In this document: positions 33,365 to 42,256 of the stretch, piece by piece
Layout of the letters: the number at the start of each line of letters is the position of its first letter
Position numbering within the stretch: position 1 is the first letter of the stretch
DNA from: Defluviitaleaceae bacterium
GTDB lineage: Bacteria; Bacillota; Clostridia; Lachnospirales; WQUN01
DNA length: 64,000 nucleotides
Assembly: GCA_009780315.1 (NCBI GenBank)
Contig: WRAH01000001.1
Location: forward strand, 1-64,000
Direction of reading: 5' to 3'
Notes under the pieces: generated by a model
The model's database searches: none
The model's input: the letters and a program-made list of their open reading frames with translations, nothing else
Told to the model about the DNA's origin: nothing
Position numbers and translations under genes: made by a program

Positions 33365-34380
33365 TGATGTTAAAACGTAAAGGTGTTTCAAGTGTAAAAT
33401 TGTCTAACCCGCCATCCATTATAAGTGCGGCAACTATTGTTGGAGAAAAGGAAGGGGAAGGGCCCTTATCATCATACTTTGATGAAATTTCCCAAGACTC
33501 ATTGTTTGGAAAAGAAACTTGGGAACAGGCAGAAAGTGAACTCATGCGCCGTACTGTAGAACTTGCTGTACAAAAATCTGGTTTAAAAATGGAAGATATC
33601 CATTACATTTTTGCAGGAGATTTGCTGAACCAAACCAGTGGTTCAGTGTATGGTGCGCGTTCTCTTGGCCGTCCTTTTTTTGGACTGTTTGGGGCTTGCT
33701 CGTCTATGGGAAGCGGCATGGGGCTTGGGGCTATGATGATTGACGGAGGCTTTGCCGAATATACCATTGCCAGTGCGTCCAGCCATTATTGCGGGGCAGA
33801 AAAAACTTTTCGTTTTCCCCTCGAACTTGGCACACAGCGCACCCCCACAGCTTCATGGACAGTGACAGGTGATGGGGCGGTTTTACTTGCCGCCAATGGA
33901 GATGGGCCCTATGTCACTGCCGTCACCACAGGCACGATAGTGGATATGGGTCAGAAGGATGTGAACAATATGGGTGCGGCAATGGCACCTGCCGCGGCAG
34001 ATGTGATAGCAAAACATTTTCGTGATTTAGCACTCACCCCTGACTATTATGATGTTATTGCAACAGGAGACCTTGGCACGATTGGTTCGGATTTACTTGT
34101 ACAGCTTTTACAGCAAGAGGGGTTTGACATAAAAGACCGTCATCAGGATTGTGGTGTCATGATTTACGACATTGAAAAACAAGGGGTACACGCAGGGGGA
34201 AGCGGCTGTGGATGTTGCGCATCAGTTTTTGCAGGGTATTTTTACAATAAGCTAAAAAGCGGAGTCATTGAAAAAATGCTCTTTGTGCCAACAGGGGCAT
34301 TGCACAGTGTCGTAACCATCCAACAAGGTGAAACTATACCTGGAATAGCCCATGCGGTGGCTATAGAAAGAACACTTTAA
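33361..34380 (+). CDS. spoVAD: Stage V sporulation protein AD, DPA-binding
   Basis: 339 aa. A thiolase-fold soluble protein that binds dipicolinic acid: PPSIISAATIVGEKEGEGPL, FAGDLLNQTSGS, the GACSSMGSGMGLGAMM region and HAGGSGCGCCASVFAGYF. Three Met codons open the frame (ATGATGATG, 33361); which is used cannot be told. It overlaps spoVAC by 4 nt. Confidence 0.95.
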   Translation: MMMLKRKGVSSVKLSNPPSIISAATIVGEKEGEGPLSSYFDEISQDSLFGKETWEQAESELMRRTVELAVQKSGLKMEDIHYIFAGDLLNQTSGSVYGARSLGRPFFGLFGACSSMGSGMGLGAMMIDGGFAEYTIASASSHYCGAEKTFRFPLELGTQRTPTASWTVTGDGAVLLAANGDGPYVTAVTTGTIVDMGQKDVNNMGAAMAPAAADVIAKHFRDLALTPDYYDVIATGDLGTIGSDLLVQLLQQEGFDIKDRHQDCGVMIYDIEKQGVHAGGSGCGCCASVFAGYFYNKLKSGVIEKMLFVPTGALHSVVTIQQGETIPGIAHAVAIERTL

Positions 34381-34398
34381 AAAGAGGAGTATTTTAAA

Positions 34399-34755
34399 AT
34401 GAACTTATTTTGGGCATTTGTCATTGGCGGACTCATTTGTGTTGTTGGGCAGTTGCTTATTGACCTGACAAAACTTACCCCTGCACGTATTCTTGTATCC
34501 TTTGTAGTTATCGGATGTATTTTAGGCGGGCTGGGTTGGTATGACAGACTGGTAGAGTTTGCAGGGGCAGGCGCAACGGTTCCCTTGCCTGGCTTCGGAA
34601 ATGTTTTAGCACGGGGCGTTAGAAGAGCCGTAGATGAGCGGGGGCTAATTGGCGTAGTGACTGGGGGTTTTACCGCAATGGCTGGGGGTGTAACTGTAGC
34701 CATTGTTTTCGGTTATCTGTCGGCATTGGTCAGTTCGCCTAAGGCTAAAGAATAA
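34399..34755 (+). CDS. spoVAE: Stage V sporulation protein AE
   Basis: 118 aa, three to four TM segments, FVIGGLICVVGQLLIDLTKL at the start and GAGATVPLPGFGNVLARGV, the same signature as in SpoVAC. AGAGGAG lies about 10 nt before the ATG. It is the last gene of the operon; no spoVAF or spoVAEA follows. Confidence 0.93.
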   Translation: MNLFWAFVIGGLICVVGQLLIDLTKLTPARILVSFVVIGCILGGLGWYDRLVEFAGAGATVPLPGFGNVLARGVRRAVDERGLIGVVTGGFTAMAGGVTVAIVFGYLSALVSSPKAKE

Positions 34756-34793
34756 AAAAAATTTACCCCCTGATATCAGGGGGTAAATTTTTT
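34754..34793. terminator. Bidirectional terminator, spoVA and ABC importer
   Basis: AAATTTACCCCCTGA and TCAGGGGGTAAATTT pair perfectly, with A and T runs outside; it lies between two convergent operons. Confidence 0.95.
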
Positions 34794-34801
34794 GTCTCAC
34801 A

Positions 34802-36343
34802 TTATCTTGAAGCATAAAAGACTTGTAACTGCCTATTGAGTTCAGCAAGTACTTCATCTACACCATTGGCTCTTAGTGCCGCCAAGTATTCTGGTACAGT
34901 GGTGGCAGGGTCAACTGCACCTACGGTTAATGTGCCGTGGAACTGGTCACGCACACCAGCCAACGCACCCATTTGTACTGAAACAGGTTCGGTGTCAAAT
35001 ACAAACCCTAGAAGGGCAGTACCAATACCTGCCGCGTTGTAAGCTTGGAATCTTTCAAAATAACCAGGGCCGTCTACATCGGTGGGAGGCAAGATAAAAA
35101 TATTCCCCATGCCAAAACGCCAAGGATTGTATATAGCAGAAGCATCTTCTGCACGGGTAATTGTGCCGTCTGCATTGGTGGTAAAATGAGTACCTTCAAC
35201 GCCATAAGCAAGGATTGTAGCCAGTTCACTATCCGTATACCACGCGTTCATCAATTGCATAGCGGCAGCTTGGTTTTGTGAATACACAGAAATAGCAAAT
35301 CCAGAACCTGCCGCAGAGCCTGTTGAAACAATCGGATGACTTATGCGTGGGAAGCGGGCATCAATACCACGGTCATTAGCGGCTTGAGAACCATGTCCAT
35401 AAGCATACACAATGGCAGAGAATAAATAATTTCCAGTATTGCGGGACTCTACTACAACAGAGCTGGATTCACCTGATATGGCAACACGAGGGTCAATAAA
35501 GCCCATATTCCAGAAGTGGTGCATTCTGTCCAGTACACGCAAATACAAGTCATTTTCTAAGTTCAGCCCAATGTCTGGGTTCACAGGCAGTGCTGGATTG
35601 GCTGGGTCAAATCCAAGATGAAAAACATGGATTTCAGTCATATCACGGTCAGCATTGGCTAATGCACGCACAAACAATTCAGGTTCAGGCACAAGAGGGA
35701 AAAATGTTGGGCCCCACATTGCCTGTGCCGCAACCATGGCCGCTTCAAATTGAGGGTCAAAGAAAACATTGTAATTGAATCCGTCTGGGTCAAACATTTC
35801 ATCAAAATCAAAGCCTAGTTCTGCAAGGCGGGTGTTGTTTACATCCCATGTATACATTTGCGCATAATCCTTGTACCCTGGAATCCCATAAATACCTGTG
35901 CCAGAAGGCCCTGCGGTCGTAAACGCATTCCAAAGGGTATCAGGTACAGCATTGCGCATATCCTGCCCGTACTGTGCCAGCAGATTGTTGTCTGGGTTGT
36001 CTAAACGCACAAAATTACCTACAGCAGCATTGGTGTAAAAGTTAAGCCCCCAAGAGCCTGCCCAAAAAACATCAACACTGGTGTCACCTGTATCCAGCGC
36101 AACTTGTGCCGCGTCGCCCATACTCCAGCCACCAGTCCACACAGGGTTAATGGCAATGTTTAAGTCTAATGCTTGCAACCGTGCATTGGCCGCCGCAATC
36201 ACATCTGAATCATCGGCAACTGTGCCGCCCATAAACCAAACCGTTACTGTAGTGGTGTCGTTACTGCCGCCAACAAGTCCACAACCGATAAACAATACAA
36301 GTGCCATGCTAGCGCACAGCACTAAACCTAAAATTCTTTTCAT
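34802..36343 (-). CDS. Carbohydrate ABC importer, solute-binding lipoprotein
   Basis: 513 aa. The signal ends in the lipobox VLFIGCG. The body has the family 1 solute-binding fold (TTTVTVWFMGG, AINPVWTGGWSM, VDVFWAGSWGLNFYTN) and GIYGIPGYKDYAQMYTWDVN, as in LplA/YtcQ-type proteins; the last 140 residues resemble DUF3502. Aromatic residues near the pocket fit an oligosaccharide. It is the last gene of a leftward operon after two permeases. Confidence 0.9.
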   Translation of the reverse strand: MKRILGLVLCASMALVLFIGCGLVGGSNDTTTVTVWFMGGTVADDSDVIAAANARLQALDLNIAINPVWTGGWSMGDAAQVALDTGDTSVDVFWAGSWGLNFYTNAAVGNFVRLDNPDNNLLAQYGQDMRNAVPDTLWNAFTTAGPSGTGIYGIPGYKDYAQMYTWDVNNTRLAELGFDFDEMFDPDGFNYNVFFDPQFEAAMVAAQAMWGPTFFPLVPEPELFVRALANADRDMTEIHVFHLGFDPANPALPVNPDIGLNLENDLYLRVLDRMHHFWNMGFIDPRVAISGESSSVVVESRNTGNYLFSAIVYAYGHGSQAANDRGIDARFPRISHPIVSTGSAAGSGFAISVYSQNQAAAMQLMNAWYTDSELATILAYGVEGTHFTTNADGTITRAEDASAIYNPWRFGMGNIFILPPTDVDGPGYFERFQAYNAAGIGTALLGFVFDTEPVSVQMGALAGVRDQFHGTLTVGAVDPATTVPEYLAALRANGVDEVLAELNRQLQVFYASR

Positions 36344-36378
36344 AAAATTTCCTCCCTTTATTTTTACTTTACAAATCC

Positions 36379-37296
36379 TTATTCTTTAATTGCACCAACA
36401 GTTAACCCAGAAATGATATACCGTTGAAAGAAAGGATATGCAAAAGCAATAGGTAAAACAATAATGACCGCCAATGCCATACGCAAGCCTTCACCAGGAA
36501 GGTCTGCTAAACTAACGCCCCCTGCCACACCAATCATGGTCAGGTTTCTCCGCAAAAACTCAATATTTTGCTGCATTTCCATCAGCAAAAATTGCAATGG
36601 AAATAAGTTGCGGTCACGGACAAATAAAAGTGCAAGATACCAGTCATTCCAATAATTGATGGCGGTTAAAAGACCTACGGTAGCAATGCCTGGCTTTGCA
36701 AGGGGAATCACAATGGTAAACAAGGTACGAAACTCTCCACTGCCATCTAAACTCGCAGATTCAATGAGAGAATCAGGAATAGAGGTTTTAAAAAACGTGC
36801 GCATAATAATAACGTGAAAAGGAATCATCAGCGCAGGAACAATCAACGCGCCTAAAGTATCACCCAAACCAAGTAAATTACGAATCACCACAACCGTAGG
36901 CACAAGCCCCCCGCCAAACACCATGGTGAAGAAAACAAAGAATGCAAAAAAATGTCGTAAAGGATAATCTTTTCTAAACAACCCATAAGCATATAAGATG
37001 GTCATAAGCAGTGAGAAAAACGTACCCACCACCGTGACAACCATACTATTAAAGAAACTACGCCACAAAGTATCCCCTAAATCAAATGCCGCCCTAAAGG
37101 ATGTCAATGTCCATTCTGTAGGAAGAAATGAATACCCCACAGTGCGTAAGCTTTCCGCGCTGGAGAAAGAAATAATCACAATAAACAAAAACGGAACGAT
37201 ACAAGCAATGGCAAACCCGCCAACAATAAGATGAATAAGCACTTCAGAAAAAGGGCTTACCCGATTGATACGCAGTTTTTTATTCCTCTTCATCAC
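36379..37296 (-). CDS. Carbohydrate ABC importer permease, LplC-like
   Basis: 305 aa, six TM segments. The EAA loop that docks with the ATPase reads LIESASLDGSGEFRTLFTIVIP, shown here in two parts: LIESASLDGSGEF and RTLFTIVIPLAKPG. VHSVGYSFLPTEWTL-type LplC/YtcP features are present. It follows the other permease by 15 nt. Confidence 0.92.
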   Translation of the reverse strand: MMKRNKKLRINRVSPFSEVLIHLIVGGFAIACIVPFLFIVIISFSSAESLRTVGYSFLPTEWTLTSFRAAFDLGDTLWRSFFNSMVVTVVGTFFSLLMTILYAYGLFRKDYPLRHFFAFFVFFTMVFGGGLVPTVVVIRNLLGLGDTLGALIVPALMIPFHVIIMRTFFKTSIPDSLIESASLDGSGEFRTLFTIVIPLAKPGIATVGLLTAINYWNDWYLALLFVRDRNLFPLQFLLMEMQQNIEFLRRNLTMIGVAGGVSLADLPGEGLRMALAVIIVLPIAFAYPFFQRYIISGLTVGAIKE

Positions 37297-37311
37297 ACTA
37301 ATTCACGCCCC

Positions 37312-38223
37312 TTAGAACATCGCGTTGTCGCGGTCAAACTTGCGCACAAGTGTATTCGCGCTCATGATACAAATAAAACCAATAACATTTTGAAACAATC
37401 CTGCCGCCGTGGCCATGCCCATAGAGCCAGCAATGGGCGACTGCATGACCCTAAATACATAAGTATCAAAAACTTCTGTTACCCCTTGCAAAGGCCCCAT
37501 GTTCATGGGAATATTCCAGAAAAGCCCGAAGTCTGCATTAAAAATACGCCCAACTGCCATGATAAACAACATGATAATCATAGGCTTAATACTGGGGATG
37601 GTAATAGACCACACTTGCCGCCACTTAGAAGCCCCATCAATGGCGGCGGCTTCATACATGCCTTGGTCAATGCCTGTAATTGCGGCAAAGTAAATAATAC
37701 AATTGAAACCAAGAGTCTTCCACAAGTGGGCAATGGTTAAAATAATGGGCCACCCTGTAGGGTCTAAGTACCAGTTTCTAACACCTGAAAGCACACCAAA
37801 CGTCGGGTCAAGAAAGGCAAAAACAAAATAACTAGCCACCACCCAGCTAATAAAAAAGGGAAAGAACATTAAGGTTTGATAAAACTTCGCAAAAAATTTC
37901 TTGCCAATTTCATTTAAACCAATAGCCAGTGCAATAGAAAGCACTGTGGTTAATACAATAAACACCCCATTATACGCCAAAGTGTTACGAATCATATTCC
38001 ACGCACGGTCTGTGGCGAATATAAAGCGGAAGTTTTCAAGCCCTACAAACTGACTGTTGAGAATATTGTTAATGAGTGTAGGATTGGGCGGATGGGGGCG
38101 GTAATCTTGAAAAGCAATGACAATACCTGCCATAGGGATATACCTAAGCACAAGCAGCCACAATGCGCCAGGTAACATCATGAGTGTAATCGCTAATGTT
38201 TTCTTATATTTGGGTGAAATCAT
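37312..38223 (-). CDS. Carbohydrate ABC importer permease, LplB-like
   Basis: 303 aa, six TM segments, EAA loop MYEAAAIDGASKWRQVWSI and PGALWLLVLRYIPMAGIVIA near the start, as in LplB/YteP. It is the first gene of the operon. No ATP-binding gene accompanies the operon, so it probably uses a shared MsmX-type ATPase. Confidence 0.92.
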   Translation of the reverse strand: MISPKYKKTLAITLMMLPGALWLLVLRYIPMAGIVIAFQDYRPHPPNPTLINNILNSQFVGLENFRFIFATDRAWNMIRNTLAYNGVFIVLTTVLSIALAIGLNEIGKKFFAKFYQTLMFFPFFISWVVASYFVFAFLDPTFGVLSGVRNWYLDPTGWPIILTIAHLWKTLGFNCIIYFAAITGIDQGMYEAAAIDGASKWRQVWSITIPSIKPMIIMLFIMAVGRIFNADFGLFWNIPMNMGPLQGVTEVFDTYVFRVMQSPIAGSMGMATAAGLFQNVIGFICIMSANTLVRKFDRDNAMF

Positions 38224-38250
38224 AAGTCACCTACTTTATATAAAATATAC

Positions 38251-38294
38251 GTGCTATGTCATAGCACTGTAACTTTTTACTAAGAATTTGTCAA
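38251..38294 (-). promoter_or_regulatory. Promoter and 17-bp palindromic operator of the importer
   Basis: TTGACA (38294-38289) and TACAGT (38271-38266) lie 17 nt apart on minus. The perfect palindrome GTGCTATGtCATAGCAC (38251-38267) begins inside the -10 and covers the start site. This is a classic repressor position; the regulator is not in the window. Confidence 0.75.
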
Positions 38295-38309
38295 GGAATT
38301 TTCAACATA

Positions 38310-38340
38310 AAAAAATAGCTTCCCAAAGTTGAGAAACTAT
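38310..38340 (-). terminator. Minus-strand terminator-like hairpin next to ncRNA copy 2
   Basis: On the minus strand TAGTTTCTCAA pairs with TTGGGAAGCTA (two G-U) and is followed by TTTTTTT. It would stop transcription entering from the right before it reaches the importer promoter. The matching place beside copy 1 keeps the T run but not the strong stem. Confidence 0.55.
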
Positions 38341-38648
38341 GATATAGTGTAACAGACGGCGAATACACGGTAACAAAAACGCCGCAGTGGTCGAAAGGCA
38401 TGTCTCCCAACTGCCAATCGACTTTATATCAAGGATGATGATACCACCCATCACCCGACATAAACAGGTTAACCTGCCACCACGGCTTACCGATTATACA
38501 TCATGAGGCGTACCCTTTTCAAGTGGGTCTGTGCCTTACGATATAGAAATCGGATTAAACATCTGGCGTGTGCGGCACAGGAAGCTTGGCTTGAGTTTAC
38601 ATAATCAAGTGTGTGGGTGATGGATACCATCCTTGCACGCTTTTTTTT
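38334..38648 (+). ncRNA. Structured RNA element, copy 2
   Basis: About 315 nt, the inverted partner of 27639-27952. Helices I can see: CGGCG/CGCCG (38357-38361, 38380-38384); GTCGA/TCGAC (38390-38394, 38418-38422) enclosing GGCA/TGCC (38397-38400, 38412-38415); the palindrome CAGGTTAACCTG (38465-38476); GGCGTACCC/GGGTCTGTGCC (38507-38515, 38524-38534); and a terminal helix GTGTGTGGGTGATGG/CCATCCTTGCACGC followed by eight T. In copy 1 the pairs change as C-G to U-G, G-U to G-C and C-G to U-G. An EamA gene starts 30 nt after the terminator; since copy 1 has no downstream gene, a riboswitch role is unlikely. Confidence 0.72.
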
Positions 38649-38677
38649 ATAGCGTAAAACAAAGGGGTTTAAAAGAT

Positions 38678-39559
38678 ATGGAATTATGGTTTTTATACGC
38701 TGTAGGCGCAGCTGTATTTGCGGCACTCACCACGATTTTAGCAAAAATCGGCATAAAAAATGTAGACTCTCACTTGGCTACAGCCATACGCACAGTGGTT
38801 GTGGTGGTTTTTGCTTGGCTCATGGTATTTATAGCCGATGCACAAAACAGTATTGGCGATATACAAGGGCGAACATGGATATTTCTTGTGTTGTCGGGGC
38901 TTGCAACAGGCGGCTCATGGTTATTCTTTTTCCACGCCCTCAAACTTGGCAATGTGAATAAAGTGTCCCCATTAAAAAAGAGCAGTACCATTCTTACCAT
39001 GGTTTTAGCTTTTATTTTTTTAAGAGAAGCCATGCATTGGGTGACAGTGGTGGGCATGGTACTTATCGGCATAGGCACATGGCTCATGCTGGAACTCAAG
39101 AAAAAAAGTGTAGACGATAAAGAAAAAACCAACAACACTTGGTTAATCTTTGCCCTATTGGCGGCAGTTTTTGCAAGCCTTGTGGCTATTTTCGGCAGAA
39201 TTGGCGTTGCAGACATGGACGCAAACCTTTGGACAGCCATAAGAACTATGGTGGTTGTGCCTTTAAGTTTGGTTATGGTTTTTATGGTAGGCAGTCAAAA
39301 AACAATAAAAAATATTGACCTTAAAAGTTGGGTATTCCTCATATTATCAGGCATAGCCACTGGTGCAAGCTGGCTATTTTTCTACCATGCCTTACAACTT
39401 GGAAACGCTATCCATGTTGTACCCATTGATAAGTTAAGCATTGTATTTACAATGGGCTTTGCCCGCTTATTCTTAGGCGAAAGATTTTCAAAGCAAAGCC
39501 TTATTGGGCTTGGACTGTTGGTATTGGGTACATTGTTGCCTGTTTTGCTTACCTTTTAA
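38678..39559 (+). CDS. EamA/DMT-family transporter
   Basis: 293 aa with ten TM segments in two EamA repeats. The repeats are clearly homologous: TILAKIGIKNVDSHLATAIRT and AIFGRIGVADMDANLWTAIRT (each shortened here by reading), and twice GLATGGSWLFFFHALKLGN / GIATGASWLFFYHALQLGN. Drug/metabolite exporter superfamily; the substrate is unknown. AAAGGGG lies 10 nt before the ATG. It ends 11 nt inside the convergent murJ gene. Confidence 0.9.
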   Translation: MELWFLYAVGAAVFAALTTILAKIGIKNVDSHLATAIRTVVVVVFAWLMVFIADAQNSIGDIQGRTWIFLVLSGLATGGSWLFFFHALKLGNVNKVSPLKKSSTILTMVLAFIFLREAMHWVTVVGMVLIGIGTWLMLELKKKSVDDKEKTNNTWLIFALLAAVFASLVAIFGRIGVADMDANLWTAIRTMVVVPLSLVMVFMVGSQKTIKNIDLKSWVFLILSGIATGASWLFFYHALQLGNAIHVVPIDKLSIVFTMGFARLFLGERFSKQSLIGLGLLVLGTLLPVLLTF

Positions 39560-41153
39560 AAAGCGCATGAACCCGTGTCCACGCTAGATTAACCACAAAC
39601 TGGGCTTCATGTACCTGCAAAATCAATGTCCCCACCATGTATACCACTGCCCCTACTGCCGCGGGTACAGCAACCATGATAACCCGTGTCAAGAAATTTA
39701 CGTCTGCAAAGAAAGTTTCAACCACACCCAAAACATATCTCGCAACAAAGAAAATAATCACTGCCATCACGCCCATTTTAATAAAATCCATTATCATTGC
39801 CCATGTTAAAATGCTGTATCCTTTCAATTTGCGTCTCAGCATAATCAAAAGCCCTACTGCCGCTGTGCTGATAGAAATGGCAGAAGCCAATGCAACCCCG
39901 CCAATGTCCCACATGGGTGCAAGGGTAAATGACAATATAAAATTTAAAACCATTGCAACAATAGCCGTCACAAGAGGGGCGCGTCCATCCTGCAAAGCAT
40001 AACACGCACGGCTTAAAATAATTTGCAGTCCAAAGCCTAAAATCCCCGTAGATAAAAAGAACAGAGCCTGTGATGTAATAAAAACAGAGGTTTCATCAAA
40101 CTGCCCCCGCTCAAAAACTAAACTCACCAATGGGCGGGCAATGGCCATCATACCCAAAGCCATGGGCAAAAGCATAAACATTAAACTGCGTAAACTTGCC
40201 TGTAAAAACCCTACATATGCACTTAAATCACCCTTTGCCGCCAAAGTAGACAACTTTGGTAAAAGCACATTGGCCAAGGACAGCACAAATAATCCTGTAA
40301 TAATGGTATAAAGGGTATTGGCAAACCGAATGGCCATAAACCCATGTTCCCCACCATATAAGTCTAACGCGGCACGGCTATTCACTAATAAATTTACAGG
40401 CGCAAGCCAGGTTGCTACCATGACAGGCAAAGTTAACCGCCCAATCTTACCCATTTCTTCATAACGAAAAGACCGCCAAAATGCTAAGGCGTTTAAGTTT
40501 AATCTAAAACCCTGCTTTATCAAAAACGGCACTTGAATTAAAATTTGCACAAGCCAGCCAATTAAAAAGGCGACTGCCAACCCATAAACACCAAAATACT
40601 CAATAAAAAAGAAAAAGTACAATAAAATAACCCCATTGGATGCCACACTCATAAACGCAGGAATATTAAACTCCCCTAAAGATTGTAATACGCTGGCAAG
40701 GGAAAAGGCTAATCCACTAAGCACCATAAGGGGAAACATCAATTGCAAAAGTTGAATCCCCAGTGTGCGAATTTCTGATGACGCATAATTTCCTTCAAAA
40801 AATATAGCATAAAGGGGTACGGCAAATAGAATCCCCAGCACTGTAATCACCAAAGTTAAAAAACCAATGACGGCAATAAATCGGGCGGCTAAATCAAAAG
40901 CCGCTTTTTTGCCCTTTTTCGTCAAAAGTTCACTAAACACAGGGATAAAACTTGCAGAAAACACCGCCGCAAACACAATATCCAAAAACAACAAGGGCAG
41001 CATCCCTGCTTGGGTAAATGCAATGCCCTCAATACTGTCCGTACCATAGTGGGCGGCTATCATGCTGTCACGTACAAGCCCCATCACCTTACCTGCAAGG
41101 GCAATTATCATCATCATGCCCACTGTTGCAAAGGTTGATTTTTTTGTGGTCAT
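39549..41153 (-). CDS. murJ: MurJ/MviN-type lipid-linked sugar flippase
   Basis: 534 aa, about 14 TM segments. The MurJ/MviN signature is present: GLVRDSMIAAHYGT, GMLPLLFLDIVFAAVFSASF, FIPVFSEL near the start and FETSVFITSQ-like segments (FDETSVFITSQALFFLSTG). It turns lipid II or a similar undecaprenyl-linked glycan to the outside. As it is the last gene of an operon with a glycosyltransferase and O-antigen ligases, it could serve the polysaccharide made there rather than peptidoglycan. Confidence 0.92.
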   Translation of the reverse strand: MTTKKSTFATVGMMMIIALAGKVMGLVRDSMIAAHYGTDSIEGIAFTQAGMLPLLFLDIVFAAVFSASFIPVFSELLTKKGKKAAFDLAARFIAVIGFLTLVITVLGILFAVPLYAIFFEGNYASSEIRTLGIQLLQLMFPLMVLSGLAFSLASVLQSLGEFNIPAFMSVASNGVILLYFFFFIEYFGVYGLAVAFLIGWLVQILIQVPFLIKQGFRLNLNALAFWRSFRYEEMGKIGRLTLPVMVATWLAPVNLLVNSRAALDLYGGEHGFMAIRFANTLYTIITGLFVLSLANVLLPKLSTLAAKGDLSAYVGFLQASLRSLMFMLLPMALGMMAIARPLVSLVFERGQFDETSVFITSQALFFLSTGILGFGLQIILSRACYALQDGRAPLVTAIVAMVLNFILSFTLAPMWDIGGVALASAISISTAAVGLLIMLRRKLKGYSILTWAMIMDFIKMGVMAVIIFFVARYVLGVVETFFADVNFLTRVIMVAVPAAVGAVVYMVGTLILQVHEAQFVVNLAWTRVHALFKR

Positions 41154-42256
41154 GATAGAATACTCCGATACAAGCTTTCTATATCCCGTGTCATTTTGCT
41201 TGCATGGTAGTTTGCATGATAGTCTGCCACCGCCTCAGCCGATAACTTTTGATAAAGTGCCGTATCCTTTTTTAATGAAAGCACTGCGTCAGCCATGGCT
41301 TGAGCGTCGCGTACAGGCACAAGCAACCCATTTTTACCATGGGAGATGATTTGCGGATTTCCGCCAACATGGGTTGCTACAGAGGGTACACCTGCACTAA
41401 GCCCTTCCAAAAGGGACAAACATGCCGCTTCTGTAAAAGACGCGTTTATTTGTACATCAGTGATTCCAAAAATCTCATCAACATCTGAAACAAAACCTGC
41501 CATGCGCACATTTTTAATCTTTTCATCGGCTATCCGCTGGTTAATATGGGCTTCCATTGGGCCGTCACCTGCCAAAAGTACAACAATGCTGGAATCTTTG
41601 GCTAAAATTTTCGCCGTATCAAGGGTATAATCATGCCCTTTCACTTCAGAAAGCCGTGCAATTTGCGTCACCACAAAATCATCAGGCTTTATACCAAATC
41701 TTCCGCGTACCGTTGCTTTTTCATCGGCTGAAAGCTTCCGTACAGGGGTCACGCCATTGGGAATAAGGGCAATATGCTCTGCCCGTGTGCCTGTTTCTAT
41801 CAGCCCTTTTTTAACCTCTGACGCAACAGCCACAATAGCATGACTAAAAAAGTGATTAACAAACCCTGCCGCCTGTTTAAAAGGGAAACGGGTAGACCTT
41901 CGGGACGGAGGATACACACAATAATGCCGCGAATGTACAATTTTGCACCTGCAAAGCTTCGCCCCAATACGCCCAGCCAAAGACGCGTGGGTATGCACCA
42001 AATCAGGCTGGCGCATTTTAATAAAATGATAGAGAACACTCATTCCGTTCCATGAAAATGAGGATTCTGCCATATTGGGCAACTCCGTATATTCCACACC
42101 CAATGCGCCAATATAAGCACTTAAAGCCGAACCTTGGGGTAAAACCACTTCTACATCAAAAGCACTGCGGTCGTATTCCTTTAAAAAAGCCAGCAACAAC
42201 CGCCCTGCCCCACCGATATTTGAATCGGTTATCACGTGCATTATTCTTTTACCCAT
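41150..42256 (-). CDS. GT4-family glycosyltransferase
   Basis: 368 aa, GT-B fold. N-terminal HVITDSNIGGAGRLLLAFLK (acceptor side), then VAVASEVKKGLIE, IALIPNGVTPVRKLS, and in the donor domain QIARLSEVKGHDYTLD, VLLAGDGPMEA and the EX7E region ASFTEAACLSLLEGLSAGVP. It likely adds a sugar to a lipid-linked or wall glycan at the inner membrane face. It overlaps both neighbours (4 nt with murJ, 16 nt with the ligase). Confidence 0.93.
   Translation of the reverse strand: MGKRIMHVITDSNIGGAGRLLLAFLKEYDRSAFDVEVVLPQGSALSAYIGALGVEYTELPNMAESSFSWNGMSVLYHFIKMRQPDLVHTHASLAGRIGAKLCRCKIVHSRHYCVYPPSRRSTRFPFKQAAGFVNHFFSHAIVAVASEVKKGLIETGTRAEHIALIPNGVTPVRKLSADEKATVRGRFGIKPDDFVVTQIARLSEVKGHDYTLDTAKILAKDSSIVVLLAGDGPMEAHINQRIADEKIKNVRMAGFVSDVDEIFGITDVQINASFTEAACLSLLEGLSAGVPSVATHVGGNPQIISHGKNGLLVPVRDAQAMADAVLSLKKDTALYQKLSAEAVADYHANYHASKMTRDIESLYRSILS

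Noticed and set aside
38487-38726. Open frame of 79 codons on the minus strand of ncRNA copy 2, partly shared with copy 1
   Set aside because: Substitutions between copies are not biased to silent sites, no ribosome site is seen, and pairing data favour the opposite strand as RNA.
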